Shown: positions 7,216-17,862 of the stretch, piece by piece
How positions within the stretch are numbered: the first letter of the stretch is position 1
Layout: every line of letters begins with the position of its first letter
NCBI GenBank assembly: GCA_023255335.1
Contig: JALRIS010000088.1
Span: 1 to 34,667, forward strand
DNA length: 34,667 nucleotides
Origin: Flavobacteriales bacterium
Lineage (GTDB): Bacteria > Bacteroidota > Bacteroidia > Flavobacteriales_D > CAJJDF01
Reading direction: 5' to 3'
The notes under the pieces: model-generated
What the model was told of the DNA's origin: nothing
What the model saw: only the letters and a program-made list of their open reading frames with translations
The model's database searches: none
Position numbers and translations under genes: made by a program

Positions 7216-9201
7216 ATGAAATTTAAATTAGTATCGGATTTTGAACCAACAGGAGATCAGCCAAAAGCAATCAAAGAATTAGTTGAGGGCTTAAACTCTG
7301 GAGTGGAGATTCAGGTGCTGTTGGGAGTTACTGGTTCGGGTAAAACATTTACTGTGGCAAATGTGATTCAGGAAACAAACAAGCCAACTTTAGTTCTTTC
7401 TCATAACAAAACCTTGGCGGCTCAATTGTTTGAGGAATTTACTAACTTCTTCCCCGATAATAGGGTTGAGTACTTCGTGTCTTATTACGATTATTACCAA
7501 CCAGAGGCTTATTTACCCACAACGGGAACCTATATCGAAAAAGATTTATCGATCAATGATGAGATTGAAAAATTGAGAATACGAGCTGCTTCTGCTTTGC
7601 TTTCCGGCAGAAAAGATGTAATTGTTGTTTCTTCTGTTTCCTGTATTTATGGAATCGGAAACCCTACCAATTTTAAAGATAGTATACTTCAAATCCGAAC
7701 GGGTATGGTAGTTACAAGGAATACTTTTCTAGCCCAGTTGGTAGATAATTTATATTCTCGAGCCGGTTTAGACTTCGAGCGAGGAACCTTTCGAGTTAAG
7801 GGTGATACCGTAGATATCAATTTGCCCTACGCTGATTTTTCTTTGAGAATTGGTTTTTGGGGAGACGAAATTGAGGAAATAGAGACTATCGAAACAGATT
7901 CTGCAAGAAGGATCGAAAAATTTGATGAATACAGTATTTATCCAGCCAATATATTTGTGACAAGCAAGGACACCATTCAAGGAGCTATACACGATATCCA
8001 AGAGGATATGGTAGCAAGAACTGAGGCGTTTAAGGCAGGAGGTCAACACTTGGAGGCGAACAGACTAGAGGAACGAGTAACCCTCGATTTGGAAATGATT
8101 AGAGAATTAGGGTATTGTTCTGGAATAGAAAACTACTCTCGTTATTTTGACGGACGGGCAGCGGGGTCAAGGCCGTTCTGTTTGTTGGATTATTTTCCTG
8201 ATGATTTTTTAATGGTAATTGACGAAAGCCATGTGACGTTGCCGCAAATTCGGGCGATGTATGGGGGTGATAAATCAAGAAAAATAAATTTAGTAGAACA
8301 CGGATTCCGTTTGCCTTCGGCAATGGATAATCGACCTCTTAAATTCGAGGAGTTTGAACAAATTACAAAGCAAACGTTGTATGTTTCGGCTACACCAGCA
8401 GATTATGAATTAGAAAGAGCAGAAGGGGTTTATGTAGAGCAACTTATTCGACCAACTGGACTCCTAGATCCCCTCATTGAAGTAAGGCCAAGTAAAAATC
8501 AAATTGATGACTTACTTGAGGAAGTTCACAAAACCATTGCTAAGAACGAGAGAGTTTTAGCTACAACTCTTACCAAAAGAATGGCCGAAGAATTACAGAA
8601 ATACCTAGAAAAAGTAGGTGTTAGAAGTAGATACATACACTCAGACGTAGATACTTTGGACAGAATTGAGATAATTCAGGATTTACGGAAGGGGGTGTAT
8701 GATGTGTTGGTGGGAGTTAATTTGTTGAGAGAAGGGTTAGATTTACCCGAAGTGTCACTTATTGTAATTCTAGATGCAGACAAGGAGGGCTTCCTGAGGT
8801 CAGAAAGAGCTCTGGTGCAAACAGTGGGAAGAGCAGCCAGAAATGTCAATGGAAGAGTGATTATGTATGCAGATAAAATGACCAACTCGATGCAGCGTAC
8901 CATTGATGAGACCGAACGAAGAAGAGGAATACAGATGGCCTACAACAAAAAACACGGACTTGAGCCAAGACCTATCAAAAAGAATTCAGAAAATACTCCC
9001 TATAAATTTGAAAATAACCTTGAGAAGGTACCCACTCTTGCAGCAGAGGAAGAAGTGGAGTACCTTACCAATACTCAAATTGAAGAGAATATAAAAATGA
9101 GTCAAAAGGCAATGGAAAAAGCCGCGAAAGAATTTGATTTTGTGGAGGCTGCAAGGCTTAGAGATTCAATTAAATTATTAAAATCTAAATTGCCCGCGTA
9201 A
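7216..9201 (+). CDS. uvrB: Excinuclease ABC subunit B
   Basis: FEPTGDQPKAIKELVEGL, LLGVTGSGKTFTVANVI, SYYDYYQPEAYLP, DADKEGFLRSERALVQTVGRAARN and a C-terminal UVR motif. Confidence 0.98.
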   Translation: MKFKLVSDFEPTGDQPKAIKELVEGLNSGVEIQVLLGVTGSGKTFTVANVIQETNKPTLVLSHNKTLAAQLFEEFTNFFPDNRVEYFVSYYDYYQPEAYLPTTGTYIEKDLSINDEIEKLRIRAASALLSGRKDVIVVSSVSCIYGIGNPTNFKDSILQIRTGMVVTRNTFLAQLVDNLYSRAGLDFERGTFRVKGDTVDINLPYADFSLRIGFWGDEIEEIETIETDSARRIEKFDEYSIYPANIFVTSKDTIQGAIHDIQEDMVARTEAFKAGGQHLEANRLEERVTLDLEMIRELGYCSGIENYSRYFDGRAAGSRPFCLLDYFPDDFLMVIDESHVTLPQIRAMYGGDKSRKINLVEHGFRLPSAMDNRPLKFEEFEQITKQTLYVSATPADYELERAEGVYVEQLIRPTGLLDPLIEVRPSKNQIDDLLEEVHKTIAKNERVLATTLTKRMAEELQKYLEKVGVRSRYIHSDVDTLDRIEIIQDLRKGVYDVLVGVNLLREGLDLPEVSLIVILDADKEGFLRSERALVQTVGRAARNVNGRVIMYADKMTNSMQRTIDETERRRGIQMAYNKKHGLEPRPIKKNSENTPYKFENNLEKVPTLAAEEEVEYLTNTQIEENIKMSQKAMEKAAKEFDFVEAARLRDSIKLLKSKLPA

Positions 9202-9267
9202 ATCAAACTAGTTGCTAAAGCAACCAAATGCCATCATGTTCGTAATTTAAAGTATAACACAAAACCT

Positions 9268-12200
9268 ATGAAGAAAATATTTGTAAGCTCCCTTTTGTCA
9301 ATATTCACTTTGTTGACCAATTCACAAGTTACTCCAAGTAGTTCTTACCCAGTTATTCCCGGAAAAACAGTGCCTTTTGATGGGGAGAAATGTGCTTCGC
9401 ATTACATGGATGAATTTTTAAAAAGATTTGATCCTGCCTATTCTCTCAACAGGCAAATGATTGAACATCACACTCAGCAAGTGCTTCAAAACTCCTCTGT
9501 TTCTCGTTCTGGAGGAGTAAACCGAGGTGTTGTTTACACAGTGCCCATCGTGTTTCATGTCTTGCACGAAGGTGAAGCTGTGGGAGATTCTACCAATATT
9601 TCGGATGCACAAATTTATTCTTGTATTGCAGCATTGAATAGAGACTTTAGGCGAAATTCTGATGATGGTGGTATCGCTCAATCTGGACCACTTGGAGCTG
9701 ATGCAGAGATTGAGTTTTGTTTGGCTAGAAGAGATCCTAGTGGAAATTTTACAACAGGAATTACTAGACATGATATGTCTGGAGTTCAAGGCTACCTGGA
9801 TAGCGGTGTTTATCACAGCGGAACTTGGCGAAGCGATGCTTCCATGAAAGCTATGGTGCAATGGAATCCTGCCCAATACATCAATGTGTGGGTAGTAAAT
9901 AAGATTAGGAGTACTACCAATATTTACCAAGGAGGTGGAGGTGGAGTTATTGGTTACGCTACTTTTCCTGGAGGTTCGGCAGCATCCGATGGAGTGGTTA
10001 TTCGGTTTAGCGCTACAGGAAATGATATTTCTGGTTCAAAAGGATACAACTTATGGTCGGCTACCAACGACAACAGAGTGTTGACCCATGAAATGGGGCA
10101 CTATTTTAATCTGTATCATACATTTCACAATACCAGTTCGTGTACAGTGGCAACACCTTGTGCTACCTCGGGAGACCTGTGTTGCGACACTCCTCCCACA
10201 ACCGTTGGAACTGGAAATGCCTGTGTAACCTTAGCTTGTCCTTTGGATAACAAAGAAAACTACATGCAATATCAAAATGGGGCTTGTGCTTCTGACTTTA
10301 CTCCAAATCAAGTCTCGAGAATGAGAGCTGTTTTGGTTCCTGGCGGAGCCAGACATGCCTTGACAACGAATCAAAACTGCTCATCGCCTTATCAAATTAA
10401 CCCTACATTGGCGAGTGTTTTCTATCCAGAGGATACAGTTTGCTCGAATCTTATTCCAGGGTTTGCAGTTGTTTGCAATGGAGGTAATGATACATTAACC
10501 AGCTTTCAAGTAAATTATGATATCGATGGTGGAATTTCAAATGTACATTTTTGGACAGGAAAAATTGGTCCTTTTGAATGCGATACAATCGCATTGCCAG
10601 CATTAGCCACCACAGCTGGTCCTCATACCTACAATGTGAGAGTAGATTCTACGCTTATAAACGGAACACTGAATGATGGGTTTCCAGGTAATAACCTGAT
10701 GTCAAAAGGATTTGTGTCAAAAAGTGGATTTGCAGTTTTAGTGGATATTAATACTGATTGTAGTGCACAAGAGATATCTTGGTTGATAAGAGATACAAAT
10801 GGCACAGTAAAATTAAGTGGGAGTGGATATGCCCAACAAGTTCAAAATATATTTGAGACTGCTTGTTTAGATTCTGGTTGTTACGAATTTGTAATTTATG
10901 ATTCGTGGGGAGATGGACTTCAAGGAAAGGGGTTTTGTTCTACCAATGGTAATTTTAAGGTGACAGATGCCGGAACAGGTCAAGTGATTTCGAAATCAAT
11001 AAACCCAAATTTTGGAGATTCGTTGGTTACATCATTTTGCTTGCCCTACAACACCGTGTTAGTTCCCGGGTTTACAGGTTGTGATACGGTTTACCCAAGT
11101 TATCCCGTATATTTAATGGATACTTCAATTTCTTTTCCAGCTGCTTACAAATGGGATTGGGACTTCGGAGATGGAACAACTTCGGTTCAAAAAAATCCAG
11201 TTAAGAGTTATTCTACTGTGGGAACCTACAACGTAAAGTTAGTAGTAGAAAACGCGGCATTAAAAGATTCAATTACTCAGGCAGGATGCGTGGTGGTAAT
11301 TCCAACTCCACCAGGTTTTTGCGATACTCTGTACAACTATGATAGAGTACTTGATTCAATGATTTTTTACAAGTTATTAGGAACATGGGGTTACTATCCT
11401 GGACACAATGGAGCTAATATTACAGGTTATGCTGAACCGTTTACACTTACTGGTGCTACAAATTCTGTTCAAAGGGTTGTACTGCCTGTTGTACAAGCTG
11501 ATGCTGGGACAGCAAACTCCTCTTTTGTAATAAATATTTACGATGACAATGCTGGGGCTCCAGGAGCTATACTTTCATCAGATACAATTAGGATTAATTC
11601 GTTAGTCGCAGGAGCAAGTAACGAAGTATATTTAACTACACCGCCTTTTATCACAGGGAATTTCTGGGCAGGTATCGAACTGGATTATGGAAATGGAGAT
11701 ACCTTAGTCATTACAACTGCCAATAATAGAATTGGAGGAACCAACACCACGTTTGTAAAAACAGGAGGTATTTGGCAAAGTTCTACTGGAGTTGCGGCAA
11801 TCAACACCTCAATGGGAATTCGAGTGATATACACAGATTTACCAGCTACCGGAACGCTCAATGTTTCTAGAAATAGATTGTGCCAAGGTCAAACAACCAA
11901 TTTTAGTGCAACGGGATTGGCAAATTATGATTCCTTAAAGTGGTTTTTCCCAGGAGGAACCCCTTCTTTTTCTACCAATATAAATCAATCAGTCACGTAT
12001 TCCACTCCCGGAACTTACCGGGCAATTCTCTACCTTGAAGGAATTTGTTCAAACGATAGTTTGATTACAACCATTACGGTAGACACTGCTGGAGCAACTG
12101 CAAGTTTTACTGAGTCGTCTCTGGCTATTTGTGAACAAGACTCTGTATCTTTTGACGGAACAGTAAACGGAAACGGAACCATTTATTGGACTTATCCAAC

Positions 12201-13062
12201 TGGTGTTCCTTCGTTATCCAATCAGGAAGATAACACAGTATTTTTTGCTACTCCCGGTGTATACCCAATAAAAATGAAGGTAGACAATGGTTGCGGGGCA
12301 GATAGTGTCACAAAAACATTAACGGTGAGAGGGTATCCAAATACATCAATTTCACCTACCGATACAACTATTTGCGATGGCTCATCTATTGCCCTTACGA
12401 TTAATGGTGGAACAGGCTTTTCTTGGAGTACTGGTGGTTCAACCCAAACTATATCGGTTGCTCCTTCGACTACAACAAGATACTGGGGAGTAGGTAGTAA
12501 TGCAAATTGTGTTGGAGATACTGCTTATGTCACAATTACCAATAATCCTATACCGAATGTTGTGGCAAACGCAAACCCTACCTTGGTGTGCTTAGGAAGT
12601 GCAATTTATTTTAGCATGACTGGATCCAATGCGATAACCTACGACTGGGATTATGGGGATGGAACTACTTCTTCCACTCCTAATGCCTCGCACATCTATT
12701 CCACACCGGGAACTTATACCGCCAATGTAAAAGGAACCTACGGACTTTGCGATAGCTCCGCAAGTATTCAAGTAATTGTAAACGATTGTACAGGACTAGA
12801 AGAAGATAATTTGGCTTCTTCCATTGTAGTATACCCAAACCCTGCCAATAGATTTTTAAATATTTCTATTCTCGAAACTAACATGGAACAGGTAACTATG
12901 GCAATTTTCAATAGCTCCGGAAAAATGGTTCACAGCTCAGTGATTAATCCAAAAACGGAACAAACAACCATTGATGTGAATGAATTTTCTGAGGGAGTTT
13001 ATTTAATTCGATTTAATGCGGAGAACAAAGTGGTGACGAAAAAACTAATTATTGTGAAATAA
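9268..13062 (+). CDS. Secreted M43 (pappalysin-like) metalloprotease with PKD domains and T9SS type A C-terminal domain
   Basis: N-terminal signal peptide; zinc motif HEMGHYFNLYHTF followed by CDTPP and ENYMQY (M43 features); PKD motifs 'WDWDFGDGTTS...YSTVGTYNVKL' and 'YDWDYGDGTTSS...YSTPGTYTANV'; C-terminal 'VVYPNPANRFLNI...GVYLIRFNAENKVVTKKLIIVK'. Confidence 0.92.
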   Translation: MKKIFVSSLLSIFTLLTNSQVTPSSSYPVIPGKTVPFDGEKCASHYMDEFLKRFDPAYSLNRQMIEHHTQQVLQNSSVSRSGGVNRGVVYTVPIVFHVLHEGEAVGDSTNISDAQIYSCIAALNRDFRRNSDDGGIAQSGPLGADAEIEFCLARRDPSGNFTTGITRHDMSGVQGYLDSGVYHSGTWRSDASMKAMVQWNPAQYINVWVVNKIRSTTNIYQGGGGGVIGYATFPGGSAASDGVVIRFSATGNDISGSKGYNLWSATNDNRVLTHEMGHYFNLYHTFHNTSSCTVATPCATSGDLCCDTPPTTVGTGNACVTLACPLDNKENYMQYQNGACASDFTPNQVSRMRAVLVPGGARHALTTNQNCSSPYQINPTLASVFYPEDTVCSNLIPGFAVVCNGGNDTLTSFQVNYDIDGGISNVHFWTGKIGPFECDTIALPALATTAGPHTYNVRVDSTLINGTLNDGFPGNNLMSKGFVSKSGFAVLVDINTDCSAQEISWLIRDTNGTVKLSGSGYAQQVQNIFETACLDSGCYEFVIYDSWGDGLQGKGFCSTNGNFKVTDAGTGQVISKSINPNFGDSLVTSFCLPYNTVLVPGFTGCDTVYPSYPVYLMDTSISFPAAYKWDWDFGDGTTSVQKNPVKSYSTVGTYNVKLVVENAALKDSITQAGCVVVIPTPPGFCDTLYNYDRVLDSMIFYKLLGTWGYYPGHNGANITGYAEPFTLTGATNSVQRVVLPVVQADAGTANSSFVINIYDDNAGAPGAILSSDTIRINSLVAGASNEVYLTTPPFITGNFWAGIELDYGNGDTLVITTANNRIGGTNTTFVKTGGIWQSSTGVAAINTSMGIRVIYTDLPATGTLNVSRNRLCQGQTTNFSATGLANYDSLKWFFPGGTPSFSTNINQSVTYSTPGTYRAILYLEGICSNDSLITTITVDTAGATASFTESSLAICEQDSVSFDGTVNGNGTIYWTYPTGVPSLSNQEDNTVFFATPGVYPIKMKVDNGCGADSVTKTLTVRGYPNTSISPTDTTICDGSSIALTINGGTGFSWSTGGSTQTISVAPSTTTRYWGVGSNANCVGDTAYVTITNNPIPNVVANANPTLVCLGSAIYFSMTGSNAITYDWDYGDGTTSSTPNASHIYSTPGTYTANVKGTYGLCDSSASIQVIVNDCTGLEEDNLASSIVVYPNPANRFLNISILETNMEQVTMAIFNSSGKMVHSSVINPKTEQTTIDVNEFSEGVYLIRFNAENKVVTKKLIIVK

Positions 13063-13085
13063 TTGCCATTTTCAGCAGAATTTAG

Positions 13086-13119
13086 AAACACCATTCGAAA
13101 AATCGAATGGTGTTTTTTT
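13086..13119 (+). terminator. Rho-independent terminator of the M43 protease gene
   Basis: Perfect 13-bp stem AAACACCATTCGA-AAAA-TCGAATGGTGTTT plus T-run. Confidence 0.9.
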
Positions 13120-13285
13120 ATGATTTAAGCTAAATAAACATAGTCTGCCTTCGCTTCGTTTTAATTTTTTTTTGGGGTAATGAATATCTTCGTTTCTAGT
13201 TTTTTTCTTGCGCGTTGTGAACGATTTTTTTTAAACGAAAAGGGGTTTTATGATTCTTTATAAAATATTAATCGCAAGATAATTC

Positions 13286-13293
13286 TATCTTTG
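13286..13293 (+). promoter_or_regulatory. Bacteroidetes -7 box (TATCTTTG) for the flippase-like gene
   Basis: Exact TAnnTTTG. It overlaps the TTG used as start in the ORF track, supporting the downstream GTG at 13309. Confidence 0.55.
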
Positions 13294-13308
13294 ATAAAAT
13301 TATCAGTA

Positions 13309-14301
13309 GTGAAAAAGAACCTAACAAAAATTTTAAAAATTATCCTTCCTCTAGGAATCGGTATATATTTGACTTGGTATTTTTATTCCAATTTATCACC
13401 GGAAGGAAAAGCTGGAATCCCAAAAGCGTTTGCTGAGGCCAATTATTTTTGGGTGTTTTTATCTCTTGTTACTGCTTGGTTGGGTCACATGAGTAGAGCA
13501 TATAGATGGCAGTTTTTAATGGAACCTTTAGGTTATAAACCTAAGCTCATAAATTTATATCATTCAACAATGATCGGGTATGTGTTGAATTTTACCATTC
13601 CAAGAAGTGGAGAGATAGGAAGACCAGGTTTCCTTTCCAAAAAAGAAGAGCTACCCTTCGACAAGGTGTTTGGAACGGTGGTAGCAGAGAGAATTATTGA
13701 TGTTATTATGTTGCTAGGAATTACATTCGGTACCTCTTTGCTTGTAGGCAAAGAAGTGATTGATGGATTTACCAAAACGGACAATGAATCTGGGAATTCC
13801 TTCGTTCTTATAGGCATAATTAGTTTCATTATTTTAGGAGGAATTGCCGTCCTTTTTTCAAAAAAACTTAGAAAGATTTTTTTGGAAAAAGTGAAAGGAA
13901 TGCTAGAAGGTGTGAAGACTATTTTTACGATGAAAAAGAGAGTGGCTTTTATTTTTCACACGCTTTTTATCTGGGTAACATACGTGCTTTTAATGTGGTT
14001 TATGGCTCTCAGTTTAACTGGAATGGAAACCATCGGAATTAAGGAATTGATGGTGGGATTTGTAGTAGGAGCAGCAGCGATTGCAATCACACCTGGTGGT
14101 ATAGGTCTCTATCCTTTGTTCATAACTGCGGCACTCGTATATTTTGGATACGACAAAGACCTAGCTTCGAGTTTTTCGATTTTATCTTGGGTGGTTCAAA
14201 CTGCATTTTTGGTAGTAATGGGAGTGATTTCTTTGTTTGCCATTAATGTAAAGTTCAATGTGATGGATGCCGAGAATGAGGTGCCAAATTCTAAGATATA
14301 A
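13309..14301 (+). CDS. Lysylphosphatidylglycerol synthase TM region/UPF0104 (flippase-like) membrane protein
   Basis: Polytopic; 'WLGHMSRAYRWQFLMEPLGYKPKLINLYHSTMIGYVLNFTIPRSGEIGRPGFLSKKE' and 'ITPGGIGLYPLFITAALVYFG' are typical of this family. Lies directly upstream of radA. Confidence 0.88.
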   Translation: MKKNLTKILKIILPLGIGIYLTWYFYSNLSPEGKAGIPKAFAEANYFWVFLSLVTAWLGHMSRAYRWQFLMEPLGYKPKLINLYHSTMIGYVLNFTIPRSGEIGRPGFLSKKEELPFDKVFGTVVAERIIDVIMLLGITFGTSLLVGKEVIDGFTKTDNESGNSFVLIGIISFIILGGIAVLFSKKLRKIFLEKVKGMLEGVKTIFTMKKRVAFIFHTLFIWVTYVLLMWFMALSLTGMETIGIKELMVGFVVGAAAIAITPGGIGLYPLFITAALVYFGYDKDLASSFSILSWVVQTAFLVVMGVISLFAINVKFNVMDAENEVPNSKI

Positions 14302-14304
14302 CAC

Positions 14305-15675
14305 ATGGCGAAAATAAAGAAAACATATTTCTGTCAGAATTGTGGTGCACAATCTCCGCAATGGGTCGGAAAATGTCCGTCATGCGCGGAGTGGAATACG
14401 TTTGTGGAGGAGATAGTGTCAAAAAATGAGAAAAAATTATTTTCTACTGGGCCTGCCACCAAGAGAATATCAAAACCCATAGCAATTGGCGAGGTTTCGG
14501 ATGAAAAACACAACCGAATAATCTTCAAAGATTCTGAATTAAACAGAGTTCTGGGTGGAGGACTTGTTCACGGATCGTTGGTGTTGTTCGGTGGTGAACC
14601 AGGAATAGGAAAATCAACTCTGATGCTTCAAATGGCACTTCAGCATTCAAAGGCAAGAGTACTTTATGTTTCGGGTGAGGAAAGCATGAAACAAGTGAAG
14701 ATGAGAGCAGATAGAATTGGTCAAACTTCAGAGAATTGTTTCTTATTGAACGAAACAAAGCTCCAACACATATTTTCTCATATTGATGAGTTTCAGCCAC
14801 ATATTTTAATCATTGATTCAATTCAAACTCTTCATTCGGAATATTTGGATTCCTCTCCAGGTAGTATTTCTCAAATTAGAGAATGCACAGGTGATTTAAT
14901 GAAATTTGCCAAAGAGACTCAAACTTCTGTATTTATTATTGGACATATCACCAAAGATGGAAGCATTGCTGGGCCAAAAGTACTCGAGCACATGGTGGAT
15001 ACAGTTTTGCAGTTTGAGGGAGATAGGAATCACATTTATCGTCTGTTGAGAACTACCAAGAATAGATTTGGATCAACCAATGAACTTGGAATTTATGAAA
15101 TGCAAACAGGAGGGTTACTACCTGTTCTCAATCCATCTGATGTATTGCTGAATAATAATGATGAGGCTTTGAGTGGCGTAGCGATAGCTTCTACCATGGA
15201 AGGCATGAGACCCATGCTTGTTGAGGTACAAGCTCTGGTGAGCACAGCTGCTTATGGAAATCCTCAACGAACCACTACCGGATTTGATACAAAACGATTG
15301 AATATGTTGTTGGCAGTATTGGAAAAGAGGTGTGGATTTAAACTGGGTGCAAAAGATGTGTTTTTGAACATTACGGGAGGAATTCGAGTAAATGATCCAG
15401 CTATTGATTTAGCCGTTGTGTCTGCCGTGTTGTCTTCGAATGTTGACTTACCTGTAAGTAAAGAAATTGCCCTTGCCGGAGAGGTTGGACTAACCGGTGA
15501 AATTCGCCCTGTTTCTCACATAGATCAGCGAATTACTGAAGCGCAAAAGCTTGGCTTTGAAAAAATGATTGTCTCAAAATACAATAAAGGAGTAAAGCAA
15601 TCCGATTTTGATATTGAGCTCATTCAGGTGGGTAAAATTGAGGAGGTTTTCAGGCATTTATTTGGCAGCGAGTAA
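14305..15675 (+). CDS. radA: DNA repair protein RadA
   Basis: Zinc finger CQNCGAQSPQWVGKCPSC, Walker A GGEPGIGKSTL, KNRFG motif, Lon-like C-terminal domain. Confidence 0.98.
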   Translation: MAKIKKTYFCQNCGAQSPQWVGKCPSCAEWNTFVEEIVSKNEKKLFSTGPATKRISKPIAIGEVSDEKHNRIIFKDSELNRVLGGGLVHGSLVLFGGEPGIGKSTLMLQMALQHSKARVLYVSGEESMKQVKMRADRIGQTSENCFLLNETKLQHIFSHIDEFQPHILIIDSIQTLHSEYLDSSPGSISQIRECTGDLMKFAKETQTSVFIIGHITKDGSIAGPKVLEHMVDTVLQFEGDRNHIYRLLRTTKNRFGSTNELGIYEMQTGGLLPVLNPSDVLLNNNDEALSGVAIASTMEGMRPMLVEVQALVSTAAYGNPQRTTTGFDTKRLNMLLAVLEKRCGFKLGAKDVFLNITGGIRVNDPAIDLAVVSAVLSSNVDLPVSKEIALAGEVGLTGEIRPVSHIDQRITEAQKLGFEKMIVSKYNKGVKQSDFDIELIQVGKIEEVFRHLFGSE

Positions 15676-15744
15676 GAAATTTTCCAAAAATAAAACAACA
15701 TTGATTCAATCTTCCTAAAACAAGAGGTGTTTATTTCTGGTAAC

Positions 15745-16590
15745 TCAGAAATGAATTCTTGTTAATTCCCCAAAATCTAATCTTTTACCTGTGGTTGTTT
15801 TCATAGATAATCGAGATACTTCTACTTTTTGGGTAGGAAAAATAGCGCTAGCTATTCGTTTTATTTCTATCGCATCCAATTTTGGTGAGTAGGTATTAAT
15901 AACAATAAAACCACCTGGCTCTATCAATTCTTTTGTCGATTTTAGCAATTCTTGGAATTTGTCTTCCAGTTTCCATCTTTCCTTTTTTACTCCAATCCCA
16001 AATGCAGGAGGATCCATAATAACTCCTCTGTACTTGTTTCCTCTTTTTGCCTCTCTTTGAGCAAATTTGAGTGCATCCTCCAGCACCCATTTTATGTCGC
16101 TCACTCCAGAGGATTCCATGTTCTCCTTTCCCCAATTGATTACGTTTTTTACACTGTCGCAATGTAAAACCTCCGCATGATTTAATCTTGCCACCACAGA
16201 AGCGGCTCCAGTGTATCCAAACAAATTCAATAGTTTGTGATCTTTTTGGACCTGTTGTTGAATAAAATCCCAATTAGTTTGTTGCTCTGGAAAAAGTCCA
16301 ACATGTTTAAAATTGGTGATTTTTAAATGAAATATAGCCTTGCCGTACTTTATTTGCCATTCGTCCTCCGCTTCGGTATTTCGTTTTATCCATTCGCCCG
16401 AAGTTGAGGTGTTTTCTATAAATTCGAAATCTACCTTTGCTCTCCAGTCTTCTTCGGAAAGTACAGGAGGGAAATAAGCATTTCGGTCTGGTCTGATAGT
16501 GTGAGTATTGCCCCATCTTTCCAGTTTTTTTCCGTTTCCGGCATCTAGTAGTTCGTAGTCTTTCCAGTTCTCAGAGTAAATCGTATGCAT
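15745..16590 (-). CDS. Class I SAM-dependent (RlmI-like) methyltransferase
   Basis: LLNLFGYTGAASVVA (SAM motif), GVIMDPPAFG (catalytic DPPxFG), GGFIVINTYSP. Confidence 0.9.
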   Translation of the reverse strand: MHTIYSENWKDYELLDAGNGKKLERWGNTHTIRPDRNAYFPPVLSEEDWRAKVDFEFIENTSTSGEWIKRNTEAEDEWQIKYGKAIFHLKITNFKHVGLFPEQQTNWDFIQQQVQKDHKLLNLFGYTGAASVVARLNHAEVLHCDSVKNVINWGKENMESSGVSDIKWVLEDALKFAQREAKRGNKYRGVIMDPPAFGIGVKKERWKLEDKFQELLKSTKELIEPGGFIVINTYSPKLDAIEIKRIASAIFPTQKVEVSRLSMKTTTGKRLDFGELTRIHF

Positions 16591-16688
16591 GGTTCGTTCT
16601 ATTTTGTATACAAAGTTAATGGGATTCCATTAGAATCATCCATAATTGAACTGATTCTTAGTAAAATTAGTTGAGGGAAAGAATTCCT

Positions 16689-17819
16689 CTAGTCTACCCA
16701 AAATAATTCGCTTGAAATTCTATCGGCTAATAATTTTCCCGATTGAGAAAGCGTGTAATTATTTCCGGCTTGTACCAGAGAGTTATCGAGAATAAATCGC
16801 TTGCTTTCCTTCACAAAGTGAATGGCAAATTTTGGTTCAAAATTATCTTTTATATATCCCAAATCAATTCCCCAGCTTGTCCTCAGGGAAGTCATTACGT
16901 ATTCGTTGTAACGAGTTTTTTCATCGAGTTCCTCTTCTTCCGCAATCCAGTTATTTTCTCTTGCTCCTTTTATGTATCGGGCATTATTTGCTACGTTCCA
17001 TCTCCTTGTTTTTCCATTAAAACTATGCGCAGATGGCCCAACTCCAAGAAAATGAGTTTGTTTCCAATAGGAAGAATTATGTTTAGAATGATGCCCTTTT
17101 TTACTGAAGTTTGAAATCTCGTAGTGTTCATACCCATTGTCCGACAGCATTTGAACTAGAATTTCGAATTGCTTTGAGGTGACTTCTTCGCTTGGCAATT
17201 CATATTTTCCTTTAGAAATATCGGAATGCATGGCCGTTCTCTCCTCTGAGGTCAAACAATAGGCCGAAATATGATTGACATCTAAGGCCAAGGCTTTTTT
17301 GATATTTCTTATCCATTCCTGTTCCGTGAGCGAGGGAATACCATAAATGAGATCAATGGTTAGGTTGTTAAATCCTACTTCCTTGGCATATTTAATAGCA
17401 TTGGTTGCTTGTAAAATAGTGTGGGAACGATTCATGAAAGCAAGATCTCTTGCCACAAATGATTGAATCCCGATACTCAATCTATTTACACCACAATCTT
17501 TTATTTCTTTCAGTTTTTGTTTGTTCAAATCATCTGGATTGGCTTCCAAGGTAATTTCCGCATTGGATAGCACTTCGTAGTCAGACTGAATAGTGCTTAA
17601 GATACTCAATAGTTCTTCTTTAGTCAACAAGCTCGGAGTTCCTCCTCCAAAATATATCGTGTTGATTTCTTTGGTTCCTAGGTATTCTTTTTTTTCAGAA
17701 ATCTCTTTATTGATACAATCAATTAACTCCGATTTATTCTTCATCGAGGTAGAGAAGTGAAAGTCGCAATAGACGCATGCTTTTTTACAAAACGGAATAT
17801 GAATATAAATACCAGCCAA
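16689..17819 (-). CDS. hemW: HemW-like radical SAM protein (coproporphyrinogen III oxidase-like), TTG start
   Basis: AGIYIHIPFCKKACVYCDFHFS (CxxxCxxC), IYFGGGTPSLL, NRLSIGIQSF, HYEISNFS, GVGPSAHSF. Confidence 0.93.
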   Translation of the reverse strand: MAGIYIHIPFCKKACVYCDFHFSTSMKNKSELIDCINKEISEKKEYLGTKEINTIYFGGGTPSLLTKEELLSILSTIQSDYEVLSNAEITLEANPDDLNKQKLKEIKDCGVNRLSIGIQSFVARDLAFMNRSHTILQATNAIKYAKEVGFNNLTIDLIYGIPSLTEQEWIRNIKKALALDVNHISAYCLTSEERTAMHSDISKGKYELPSEEVTSKQFEILVQMLSDNGYEHYEISNFSKKGHHSKHNSSYWKQTHFLGVGPSAHSFNGKTRRWNVANNARYIKGARENNWIAEEEELDEKTRYNEYVMTSLRTSWGIDLGYIKDNFEPKFAIHFVKESKRFILDNSLVQAGNNYTLSQSGKLLADRISSELFWVD

Positions 17820-17833
17820 CTGTTAGTTTTTTT

Positions 17834-17841
17834 CAAAAGTA
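17834..17841 (-). promoter_or_regulatory. Bacteroidetes -7 box (TACTTTTG) for hemW
   Basis: Exact TAnnTTTG on the minus strand, 14 nt upstream of the hemW TTG start. Confidence 0.5.
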
Positions 17842-17854
17842 CTGCTTTTTTAAC

Positions 17855-17862
17855 TAATTTTG
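17855..17862 (+). promoter_or_regulatory. Bacteroidetes -7 box (TAATTTTG) for the 17867 gene
   Basis: Exact TAnnTTTG only 4 nt before ATG 17867. Confidence 0.5.

Noticed and set aside
8099-8323. Other short ORFs antisense to uvrB, radA, lysS, aroE and hemW
   Set aside because: All lie opposite conserved genes and have no recognisable protein features.
9418-9930. 170-aa minus-strand ORF inside the M43 protease gene
   Set aside because: Fully antisense to a well-supported CDS; no domain-like sequence or promoter.
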